DNA of 46,827 nt from Chloroflexota bacterium (GTDB lineage: Bacteria > Chloroflexota > Dehalococcoidia > JACQUA01): the NCBI GenBank assembly GCA_016210565.1, contig JACQUA010000252.1:1-46827 (forward strand), written 5' to 3'. Shown one piece after another: positions 40,092 to 46,827 of the stretch. The notes beneath the pieces were generated by a model. That model had not been told where the DNA came from, did not search any database, and was given only the letters and a program-made list of their open reading frames with translations. Position numbers and translations under genes: made by a program. Position 1 is the stretch's first letter. Each line of letters begins with the position of its first letter.

Positions 40092-42647
40092 ATGGACATC
40101 GACCGTTTGCGTAAGGTCCTGGAGCACGAGGCCAGGCTGGGTTTTGACGACCGGGCGGTGATCGGCGGCCTCGAAGCCTTCATAAGAAACTGGCTGAAGG
40201 ATACGGGGCAACTAGCCCGAAATCCCTCGCTGGCACTGGATCGGTTTCTTCCGGTGAATTCCAGCTATGCCGCCATGGACAAAAAGGGGCGGCAGGAATG
40301 GGTGGGGTGGGTCATGGACTTGCTGGAGGAATTAGAGGCCCCGGCGGCGCTGGCGGCGGCCGCCGCCAGCGCCGCCCCACGTGCCGGCAGTCCCACCACC
40401 GCCGCCGGCAGCAGCGCCGCGCCCGTCGCCATCGCGCCCGAAATCCCCCTTAATCCCCCTTTGAAAAAGGGGGAAAGGCCTTTGCAAAGGGGGAGGGTCA
40501 CTGGCGCGCCTACCGAGAAGAGTCCCCTAGATTATCCCATCACCGTGTTGAAAGGAATCCACGACAAAGTGGAGGCGAAATTCGCCAAGCTGGGGGTCAA
40601 GACCGTGCGGGACGCCCTTTATTTCTTTCCCCGCCGCCACCTGGACTACAGCCAGCTTGCTCCCATCTCATCTCTGAAGCCGGGCCAGGAACAGACCGTC
40701 ATCGCCACGGTCTGGGAAGCCCGGGTGGTCAAGCTGGGAAACATGCGGTGCACCGAGGCGACGGTTGGCGACGATTCCGGCAACATCCGGGCCATCTGGT
40801 TCAATCAGCCCTTCCTCGCCGAGAAGTTCCATGTCAACGACAAGATCGTGTTCAGCGGGCGGGTCACCGACTTCCGGGGCCAGCTTCAACTGGACAATCC
40901 GGCCTGGGAACACGTAGAGGACAAAGAACTGATCCACACCGGCCGGCTGGTGCCCGTCTACCCGCTGACGGCGGGCCTGTTCCCCAGGCAGGTGCGCCGC
41001 CTGGTCAAGGAGGTGGTGGACCGCTGGTCGGCCCTGGTGGAGGACTTCATCCCTTACGACATAAAGAACCGGTGCCGCCTTTTGAACCTCGACGAGGCAA
41101 TAGCCCAGGCCCATTTTCCGGATAGCCTGCAATTGAAAGACAGAGCCAGGGAGCGCCTGGCCTTCGATGAGTTGTTCCTGCTGCAACTGGGGGTCCTCTC
41201 GCGGAAGCAGAAGTGGCAGGAAAGCCAGCCGGGAACAGCCATAGCCGTGGACCGGGAGGCGCTGGACCGTTTTCTGAACAGCCTGCCTTTCAAGCTGACT
41301 CAGGCCCAGGCCCGGTCGCTTCAGGAAATCCTGGAAGACCTGGCCCGTCCGGTGGCCATGAGTCGTCTCCTCCAGGGGGAAGTGGGCAGCGGCAAGACCG
41401 TGGTGGCCATGGCGGCGCTGCTGGCGGTGGTCGCCGGTGGCCATCAAGGGGCCGTCATGGCGCCCACGGAAATCCTCGCGGAGCAGCATTTTCGCACTTT
41501 TACCCATCTGCTGTCCGATGCCGGCCACGCGGCGGGGAATCCCCCTTTATCCCCCTTTGCAGAAGGGGGAGAAAACCTCGCCACCTTTGCAAGGCCTCCC
41601 CTTGCGAAGCTGACGGTGGCGCTCCTGACCAGCAACACCAAAGGGAAAAAGGCCCTCTACGGCCAGATTTCGGAGGGCGCCGTGGACCTGGTGGTGGGCA
41701 CCCACGCCGTGATCCAGGAAGGCGTGGAGTTCCACCGGCTGGGGCTGGCCGTGATCGACGAGCAGCACCGCTTCGGGGTCGCCCAGCGCTCGGCCCTCAG
41801 GCAGAAGGGGTTCAACCCCCACATGCTGGTGATGACCGCCACGCCCATCCCTCGCAGCCTGGCGCTCACCCTGTATGGGGACCTCGACCTTTCGGTGATC
41901 GACCAGTTGCCCCCGGGCCGGCAAACGATAGCCACCAAATGGGTATCGCCGGAAAAAAGGCAGGCCGCCTACCAGTTCTTGAGACAGGAAATCGGAAAGG
42001 GCCGGCAGGCCTTCATCATTTGTCCCCTGATCGAAGAATCCGAGGCCGTCGAGACCAGGGCGGCGGTCGAAGAATACAACCGGCTGTCCCGGGAGGTATT
42101 CCCGGACCTGCGCCTGGGCCTTCTCCACGGCCGGCTACCTCCGGCCAAGAAAGACGAGACCATGCGCCTGTTCCGCGACCATGCCATGGACATACTGGTG
42201 TCGACGCCGGTCGTGGAGGTGGGCATCGACATTCCCAATGCCACGGTGATGCTGGTCGAAGGGGCCGACCATTTCGGACTTTCCCAGTTGCACCAGTTCC
42301 GGGGAAGGGTCGGCCGGGGAACGGAAAAAAGCTACTGCCTGCTGCTGGCCGAAGACCCTTCTCCTGAAGGGCAGGAGCGCCTGGCCCTGATTGAAAAGAC
42401 CCATGATGGGTTCAAACTGGCCGAAGAGGACCTGAGGCTGCGGGGTCCCGGCGAGTTCTTCGGCACCCGCCAATCGGGAGTACCCGATTTACGAATGGCC
42501 CGGATTTCGGACGTAGCTCTCCTTGAAAAAGCACGAAGGGAGGCACAATCATTGTTTATGAAAGACCCGCGATTGGAACTGCCGCATTATCTGCCCTTGA
42601 GGAGAGAGATGGCCAGGGTCTGGAAGGAAGGCGGCGAATGGAGCTAG
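40092..42647 (+). CDS. recG: ATP-dependent DNA helicase RecG with two in-frame repeat insertions
   Basis: The 851-residue protein is RecG, a double-strand branch-migration helicase that remodels stalled forks and Holliday junctions. An N-terminal extension (about 1-150) precedes the wedge/OB domain (about 190-300). Helicase motifs include [15 protein letters not shown] (near 430), [11 protein letters not shown], the DEQH box DEQHRFG (near 556), TATPIP, and QFRGRVGRG. Family D repeats are read in frame at residues of about 117-135 (40441-40497) and about 482-494 (41537-41573), the latter between motif Ia and the next motif inside the ATPase core. Its stop overlaps the argS start by 10 bp. Confidence 0.93.
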   Translation: MDIDRLRKVLEHEARLGFDDRAVIGGLEAFIRNWLKDTGQLARNPSLALDRFLPVNSSYAAMDKKGRQEWVGWVMDLLEELEAPAALAAAAASAAPRAGSPTTAAGSSAAPVAIAPEIPLNPPLKKGERPLQRGRVTGAPTEKSPLDYPITVLKGIHDKVEAKFAKLGVKTVRDALYFFPRRHLDYSQLAPISSLKPGQEQTVIATVWEARVVKLGNMRCTEATVGDDSGNIRAIWFNQPFLAEKFHVNDKIVFSGRVTDFRGQLQLDNPAWEHVEDKELIHTGRLVPVYPLTAGLFPRQVRRLVKEVVDRWSALVEDFIPYDIKNRCRLLNLDEAIAQAHFPDSLQLKDRARERLAFDELFLLQLGVLSRKQKWQESQPGTAIAVDREALDRFLNSLPFKLTQAQARSLQEILEDLARPVAMSRLLQGEVGSGKTVVAMAALLAVVAGGHQGAVMAPTEILAEQHFRTFTHLLSDAGHAAGNPPLSPFAEGGENLATFARPPLAKLTVALLTSNTKGKKALYGQISEGAVDLVVGTHAVIQEGVEFHRLGLAVIDEQHRFGVAQRSALRQKGFNPHMLVMTATPIPRSLALTLYGDLDLSVIDQLPPGRQTIATKWVSPEKRQAAYQFLRQEIGKGRQAFIICPLIEESEAVETRAAVEEYNRLSREVFPDLRLGLLHGRLPPAKKDETMRLFRDHAMDILVSTPVVEVGIDIPNATVMLVEGADHFGLSQLHQFRGRVGRGTEKSYCLLLAEDPSPEGQERLALIEKTHDGFKLAEEDLRLRGPGEFFGTRQSGVPDLRMARISDVALLEKARREAQSLFMKDPRLELPHYLPLRREMARVWKEGGEWS

Positions 42648-44308
42648 GCCTTTTGAGAAACAAGATCGCCGGCCTGGTGGGGCAGGCCTTGAAGGAAGCC
42701 CAGGAAAAGGGGACGCTCCCCAGGGTGGCTTTGCCGGAGGTGACGGTGGAGCATCCCCAGAACCCGGAGCACGGCGACTACGCCACCGGTCTGCCCCTGC
42801 GGCTGGCCCGGTCCATGTCCATGAGTCCCCTCGCCATCGGGGAGAAGCTCATCGCGCAGGTCTCTGCTTCGGAGGAAATTGAAAAGATCGACCTGGCGCC
42901 GCCCGGCTTCATCAACTTCACCCTGAAGGGGCGCTGGCTGACCTCCCAGGTGGAGACCATCGGGGAGCAGGGGGAGGCCTATGGAAATGTCGATGCTGGC
43001 AAAGGGGAGAAGGTGCAGCTCGAGTTCGTCAGCGTCAATCCCACGGGGCCGCTCCACGTGGGGCACGGCCGGGGGGCCATCCTGGGCAGCGTCCTGGCCA
43101 GCGTGCTGGCGGCGGCAGGGCATAAGGTCCAGAAGGAATACTACATCAACGACGCCGGCGCCCAGATCGACGCCTTCAAGAATACCCTGTGGGTGCGCTA
43201 CCAGCAGCAGTTCGGCGTCCCGGCGGAGATGCCCGCCAGCGGCTACATGGGGGGTTACATGGTCTCCCTGGCCCAGCGTATTGTGGCCGAGGACGGCGAC
43301 CGGTATTTGCACCTGCCCTCTGAGAGCGCGGTCAAGGAGTTGGGCGAGAAGGGCCTGCGCTATATGCTGGACTGGATCCGGGACGACCTCAAGCTCCTGG
43401 GAGTGGAGTTCGATATGTGGTTCAGCGAGCGGTCGCTTTACCGGGACAGCCAGTACGAGAAAGCCATGGCCGTTCTCCGGGAGAAGGGTTTTGTTACCTT
43501 GAAAGAGGGGGCGACCTGGTTCGCTTCCACTGCCCTGGGTGAAGACAAGGACAACGTGCTCATCCGCGGCGACGGCACGCCCACCTATTTCGCTTCCGAC
43601 ATTGCCTATCACTACAACAAGTTCTGCGAGCGCGGCTTTGACCGGGTAATCGACATCTGGGGCGCCGATCACCAGGGTCACGCGCCCCGGATGAAGGCCG
43701 CGGCCGCGGCGCTGGGCGTGAACCCTGCCAGGCTGAAGATCATCATTTCGCAGATGGTGGCTTTGAGGCGGGGGGAGGAGGTGGTGAAGGTCTCGAAACG
43801 GAGCGGTGAGCTGATAACGCTGCGGGAGGTGGCGGACGAGGTGGGGGCGGACGCCTGTCGCTTCTTCTTCGTCTCCCGGACCGCCGATAGTCAGATGGAC
43901 TTCGACCTGGAGCTGGCCAAGAAGCAGTCCGAGGAAAACCCGGTTTACTATGTCCAGTATGCCCACGCCAGGATTTCCAGCATCCTGCGGCTGGCAAAGG
44001 AGCGGAAGATGGACTATCAGGACGGGGACGTCTCGTTATTGACCACCCCGGCGGAGCAGGTATTGATTCGCAAGATGGTTATGCTGCCGGAGATAATCGA
44101 GCTGGTGGCCCGCACGCTGGAACCCCACCACCTGCCCTACCATGCCCAGGAGCTGGCCACGGCCTTCCACAAGTTCTACAAAGAGTGCCGGGTCATCTCC
44201 CCGGACGAGTGCCTGTCGAAATCCCGTTTGAAGCTGGTCGAAGCGGCCCGCATCGTCCTCGCCCGCACCCTGCACCTGATGGGCATGACCGCGCCGGAGA
44301 CGATGTAG
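42638..44308 (+). CDS. argS: Arginyl-tRNA synthetase
   Basis: The 556-residue class I synthetase charges tRNA-Arg. It shows the N-terminal Add1 tRNA-binding domain ([20 protein letters not shown]), the HIGH-type motif in [14 protein letters not shown], the KMSKS-type [13 protein letters not shown], and the C-terminal DALR anticodon-binding domain ([19 protein letters not shown]). The ATG overlaps the end of recG, so it is translationally coupled. Confidence 0.95.
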   Translation: MELGLLRNKIAGLVGQALKEAQEKGTLPRVALPEVTVEHPQNPEHGDYATGLPLRLARSMSMSPLAIGEKLIAQVSASEEIEKIDLAPPGFINFTLKGRWLTSQVETIGEQGEAYGNVDAGKGEKVQLEFVSVNPTGPLHVGHGRGAILGSVLASVLAAAGHKVQKEYYINDAGAQIDAFKNTLWVRYQQQFGVPAEMPASGYMGGYMVSLAQRIVAEDGDRYLHLPSESAVKELGEKGLRYMLDWIRDDLKLLGVEFDMWFSERSLYRDSQYEKAMAVLREKGFVTLKEGATWFASTALGEDKDNVLIRGDGTPTYFASDIAYHYNKFCERGFDRVIDIWGADHQGHAPRMKAAAAALGVNPARLKIIISQMVALRRGEEVVKVSKRSGELITLREVADEVGADACRFFFVSRTADSQMDFDLELAKKQSEENPVYYVQYAHARISSILRLAKERKMDYQDGDVSLLTTPAEQVLIRKMVMLPEIIELVARTLEPHHLPYHAQELATAFHKFYKECRVISPDECLSKSRLKLVEAARIVLARTLHLMGMTAPETM

Positions 44309-44541
44309 CCAGGATTGTCATTCCCGCGAAGGCGGGAATCCAGGCCCGGGTACCGCAGACCGCCGTGCCTGCGGGCGATTTTGAACGGAGCGAAGCCACG
44401 TTCTTTGCTTTGGAGTAGACAACGATAGAATATGGCCGGACGATGCGGGCAGCATTTGGGGTGTTTTGCAGGATCTCGTTGCGCGTGCTATCCTACAGGC
44501 AGACAAGGGATCGGAAATCCGGTCCATCCAGAGGGCTGAAC
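44309..44541. repeat. Spacer with GTCATTCCCGCGAAGG hairpin and family C copy
   Basis: The hairpin at 44317-44338 matches 20651-20672, and a variant family C palindrome lies at 44346-44375. The rest, with AGTAGACAACGATAGAATATGG near 44416, may contain a promoter for the small genes that follow. Confidence 0.65.
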
Positions 44542-44736
44542 ATGAGTCGTAAGGAAATGATTCTCAAAGAAATGGAAGAAGTGCCTGACCCATTGTTGGA
44601 GCAAGTCGTAGATTACATCAGGTTTCTGAAACTGAAAATGGCGCGGGAAAAGTTCGAGTTGCCTCTGTTAAGTGAGTCCTCGCTAAAGAAAGACTGGCTC
44701 CGGCCTGAGGAAGATGAAGCTTGGCAAGATTTGTAA
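44542..44736 (+). CDS. DUF2281/antitoxin-like small protein
   Basis: The 64-residue product starts at the ATG at 44542 (MSRKEMILKEMEEVPDPLLE) and continues QVVDYIRFLKLKMAREK and a charged end. The ILKEMEEVPDPLLEQVVDYI pattern is common in small DUF2281-type and antitoxin proteins that precede PIN or MazF toxins. It overlaps the start of a MazF-like frame by 16 bp, supporting an antitoxin role. Confidence 0.65.
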   Translation: MSRKEMILKEMEEVPDPLLEQVVDYIRFLKLKMAREKFELPLLSESSLKKDWLRPEEDEAWQDL

Positions 44737-44888
44737 AAGGAGACGTGGTCGTCGTTCCCTTTCCGTTTTCTGACTTAACGCAGGCGAAGAGGCGGCCAGC
44801 CCTGGTTCTGACCGCGGTGGCCGGCAATGATTTTCAGAGAAGGGCCTGTGGTGGAGAGCGACGAAATTCGCGAGGGAATCATCATTGA
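44721..44888 (+). pseudogene. Truncated MazF/PemK-like toxin
   Basis: A 55-residue frame from TTG 44721 reads ARFVKGDVVVVPFPFSDLTQ then AKRRPALVL, the start of MazF/PemK endoribonucleases. After GNDF the sequence leaves the family (QRRACGGERRNS) and stops at 44888, missing about half of a normal 110-residue toxin. From 44827 another frame holds a DUF2283 C-terminus, indicating a fused or deleted locus. Confidence 0.7.
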
Positions 44889-44991
44889 TTATGGCAAGGA
44901 CGGCAGGATTGTTTCCGTGGAGGTGCTGGATGCTTCGGAACACATCCTGGACCCCCGGACAATGACTTACGAGGTCAGAGGGGCGGCGTAG
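44827..44991 (+). pseudogene. Partial DUF2283-family protein
   Basis: A 54-residue frame reads EGPVVESDEIREGIIIDYGK then DGRIVSVEVLDASEH, the core of DUF2283, but lacks the usual N-terminal LYI strand; it starts inside the MazF fragment. It seems to be the 3' part of a DUF2283 gene joined to the 5' part of mazF by deletion. DUF2283 proteins often partner toxins. Confidence 0.6.
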
Positions 44992-45123
44992 GGCATTGCT
45001 GGAATGTCCTTCGAACGGGAGAGCCGGGCCCGGCGGTCGGTCTGTTTCCGGGCCGGAGGAACTGGTACGAACGCAAGAAATGGTGCAGAATGACAGCCAG
45101 ATGCGCCATTTAATGCGTTTGCA

Positions 45124-45519
45124 TTAGACCCAGAGGATACTGATTTCATTCTCCATGTTCTTGAACTCCCTGTCACCCGTTATCAGTTCACCGCCGCGAT
45201 TCCTGGCCAGCGCTGCGGCAAAGCAGTCTGCGTAGGACATCCTTTTTACTGCCTTGATCCGTCCGGCCTCTTTGGCAAGCGGAACATCTACGTCGATCAA
45301 GTCGAGAGGCAAGGCGCGTATTATGTTCTCTACCTCCGCCAGCTTTTTCTCCCCGTATTCGCGCAACACGAGGTAATATATCTCCGCGAAGTTTACCGAG
45401 GTCATCAAAAGGTGATTGTCCGCGTGCAGCGCTTCGATGAAGTAGCCTTTGACCTTTTCGTACCCAGGTTCTTTTTCCAGGAAGACCATCAAAGCATGGG
45501 TATCCAGGACCCTGGTCAT
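45124..45519 (-). CDS. vapC: PIN-domain VapC-like toxin
   Basis: The 131-residue protein reads RVLDTHALMVFLEKEPG, VNFAEIYYLVLREYG, SYADCFAAALARNRGGELIT and GDREFKNMENEI, giving the four acidic residues of the PIN RNase site. Its start overlaps the upstream AbrB-type antitoxin by 4 bp (ATGA). It appears intact and would be an RNase inhibited by that partner. Confidence 0.9.
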   Translation of the reverse strand: MTRVLDTHALMVFLEKEPGYEKVKGYFIEALHADNHLLMTSVNFAEIYYLVLREYGEKKLAEVENIIRALPLDLIDVDVPLAKEAGRIKAVKRMSYADCFAAALARNRGGELITGDREFKNMENEISILWV

Positions 45520-45758
45520 CCGGCGTCTTCTTTCTGTTTGTCCTTTGCCCTTTCTTCAAGCAGCGCCCGTGTAAGTTTCCCTTTGCCGGGCAGGATTCCG
45601 GAGATGCTCTCGAAATAATCGGGCGTCATTGGCCTGATTACCAGTCCCCCCCCATTTTCTTCAATGAACAGCCGGGTACCCTTCTTGATCTTCAATCTCT
45701 TCCGCATTGGAGCGGGGATCACGATTTGACCCTTCGTGGTGACAACAATCGTAGTCAT
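45516..45758 (-). CDS. vapB: AbrB/SpoVT-type antitoxin of the VapC-like toxin
   Basis: The 80-residue product opens TTIVVTTKGQIVIPAPMRKR, the swapped-hairpin AbrB/MazE DNA-binding domain, and continues LKIKKGTRLFIEENGGGLVI with a C-terminal toxin-binding helix. A promoter with an overlapping palindrome lies upstream (45783-45820), consistent with autoregulation. Confidence 0.9.
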   Translation of the reverse strand: MTTIVVTTKGQIVIPAPMRKRLKIKKGTRLFIEENGGGLVIRPMTPDYFESISGILPGKGKLTRALLEERAKDKQKEDAG

Positions 45759-45782
45759 GGAATTGTTCTTCCTCTGGCGGAT

Positions 45783-45820
45783 AGTATACCACAGCGATAA
45801 AGGTAAGTCATTACATGACT
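45783..45820 (-). promoter_or_regulatory. Promoter and palindromic operator of the AbrB/VapC pair
   Basis: On the minus strand TGACTT (45810-45805), a 16-bp spacer and TATACT (45788-45783, preceded by TGG) form a good sigma-70-type promoter. The inverted repeat AGTCAT-GTA-ATGACT (45806-45820) overlaps the -35 box and is a likely binding site for the AbrB-type antitoxin. Confidence 0.6.
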
Positions 45821-45873
45821 CGTCTTACTATTTCAGAATGTAGTACTCCCGGGGGTTTATGCTGGCGAGGCTA

Positions 45874-46368
45874 TTACTTTTGGTCTCTGGCAAGGACCTT
45901 GAAGAAGGCGCGGTTGGAGTCCCGGAGGCGCAGAACCACGATGCGGGAGAGCGACTTCATGATCTCATAGCCCGTCGCGGTGTCCCGGTCCATGAACTCC
46001 AGGAGCTCCTGGCCGCTGATGGCCAGGACTTTGACCGGGCTGGCGCAGACGGCATCGAGCCCATAGGCATAGTTGCCGGTGAGGGTGGACCAGCCGAACG
46101 TCCCGCCGATGCTGATCGTGGCCAGAACTACTTTCACGTCGGCCTCAGGCACGCGGGATGGCCTGACCAGCGTTAGATCGACTTTCCCCTCGCCGACGAT
46201 GAAAAGCTCGTCCGCCTGGTCCCCGACTTTGATTACCAGTTCCCCAGGTTGAAACGACCGGGTTCGGCAGGCAACCCGGGTCGCCAGGTGTTCCAGGACA
46301 TCGTTGCGGAGACCCAGGAAGATCTCGCTTCTTCTCAGGATGTTGATCTTTTCCTGCAGTTCATCCAT
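45874..46368 (-). CDS. Cyclic-nucleotide-binding-domain protein without effector domain
   Basis: The 164-residue product has the cNMP-binding beta-roll (FLGLRNDVLEHLATRVACRT, FQPGELVIKVGDQADELFIV, GEGKVDLTL) and a C-terminal helix (EIMKSLSRIVVLRLRDS). The phosphate-binding cassette reads GGTFGWSTLTGNYAYGLDAV, lacking the usual FGE and the arginine before SA, so canonical cAMP binding is doubtful. There is no HTH domain, so it is a stand-alone sensor or structural module. Its target is unknown. Confidence 0.82.
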   Translation of the reverse strand: MDELQEKINILRRSEIFLGLRNDVLEHLATRVACRTRSFQPGELVIKVGDQADELFIVGEGKVDLTLVRPSRVPEADVKVVLATISIGGTFGWSTLTGNYAYGLDAVCASPVKVLAISGQELLEFMDRDTATGYEIMKSLSRIVVLRLRDSNRAFFKVLARDQK

Positions 46369-46827
46369 TCTTCGTTAACTTCAGCAGTTCATGCGGTTAG
46401 CAAAGGAAAAACGACGAAGTCCGAATGACGAATGACCAAACAAAACTCCAAGAACCAAATTCCAGGTTCCAAACCGGGAGTGAGACACCGTCTTGGTGAT
46501 TGAAAGTTCGGGTTTTGGCATTGCTCAGAGAATGTCACCCTGAGCCGGAGCCCTGAGCGGAGCGAAGGGGCAGTCGAAGGGTCTTTTGTCCCCACGCCGG
46601 AAGGATTCTTCGACTACGACTCGCCCCGATACTATCGGGACTCGTCTTCGCTTTCAATGACATCGCGTTATGCTGTCACCCTGAGCGAAGCGAAGGGTCT
46701 TTCGTCCCTCAGTCCACCTCGAAGGATTCTTCGACTACGCTCGCTGCGCTCGCTTCGCTCAGAATGACAGCCGTCGTCGCGGTTTTCAATAGCATCGAAT
46801 GTCATTGCATCTGTCCGGCAGCGTTGC
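46369..46827. repeat. Repeat-filled end of window (families K, cassette-end-like, G composite copy 2)
   Basis: Family K units at about 46413-46435 are followed by CCAAATTCCAGGTTCC fragments at about 46436-46478, similar to the ends of the four-helix-bundle cassette. The long family G composite at about 46530-46827 matches the reverse complement of 18008-18330. No gene is present. Confidence 0.75.

Noticed and set aside
44443..44541. N-terminal extension of the DUF2281-like gene
   Set aside because: The 33 extra codons have no homology pattern; family similarity begins at MSRKEM.
1..46827. tRNA or rRNA genes
   Set aside because: No cloverleaf-compatible sequence with a T-arm GTTCRANYC and matching acceptor stem was seen, and no rRNA-like sequence despite the IVS-type protein.

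Overview
The window looks like a chromosomal segment of an uncultured anaerobic bacterium, most likely a Chloroflexota of the Dehalococcoidia type. This is inferred from gene order (rpmB diverging from fakA, then degV, recG, argS), a zinc-type L28 protein, a long-form RecG, and many orphan substrate-binding proteins and CoA ligases. I could not run a phylogeny. The DNA is GC-rich, and almost every intergenic gap holds short dispersed repeats.

Left part (1-18 kb): an MsrPQ-like molybdenum/heme pair, a secreted lipoprotein-like protein, a PAS-PAS-PAS-hemerythrin sensor next to a stand-alone hemerythrin, then a minus-strand run. That run alternates two paralogous acyl-CoA/aryl-CoA ligases with two substrate-binding proteins and ends with a ferredoxin-domain protein, an MNT nucleotidyltransferase with a truncated HEPN partner, an unknown protein and a PIN/RHH toxin-antitoxin pair. 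Middle (18-26 kb): a molybdopterin oxidoreductase, a GIY-YIG-like protein overlapping an MNT-HEPN fusion, a SHOCT protein, a PD40 beta-propeller lipoprotein, a third substrate-binding protein and a CoA-transferase. The three binding proteins, two ligases, CoA-transferase and redox enzymes suggest uptake and CoA activation of organic acids, but no permease is present.

Right part (26-47 kb): an arginine cluster argJ-argB-argD-argG-argH. It is split by an inverted-repeat-bounded four-helix-bundle cassette (between argJ and argB), a lipoprotein gene (argD/argG) and a hicBA plus DuOB-like island (argG/argH). Then follow rpmB, the fatty acid kinase pair fakA/degV, recG-argS, a decayed MazF/DUF2283 locus, a VapBC-like pair and a cNMP-binding-domain protein.

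Repeat families referred to below by letter. A: about 60 bp, bounded by GTAGGGTGGGTT and AACCCACC, 8 copies, sometimes as inverted doublets. B: 23-bp palindrome GTAGCGGCACGC..GCGTGCC, 7 copies. C: ACAGGC..GCCTGT palindrome next to GGTACC or its variant, about 10 copies. [59 protein letters not shown] composites. J: GCAAGGCTGAAGCCATGG. K: GAATGACGAAT. M: CCACGAAT..ATTCGTGG. The most notable observation is that several families (D, F, and related hairpins) lie in frame inside conserved genes (argJ, recG twice, a CoA ligase, the ferredoxin protein, the MNT-HEPN fusion). Others provide the stop codons or C-terminal tails of genes. The second is the four-helix-bundle cassette with perfect 41-bp terminal inverted repeats.
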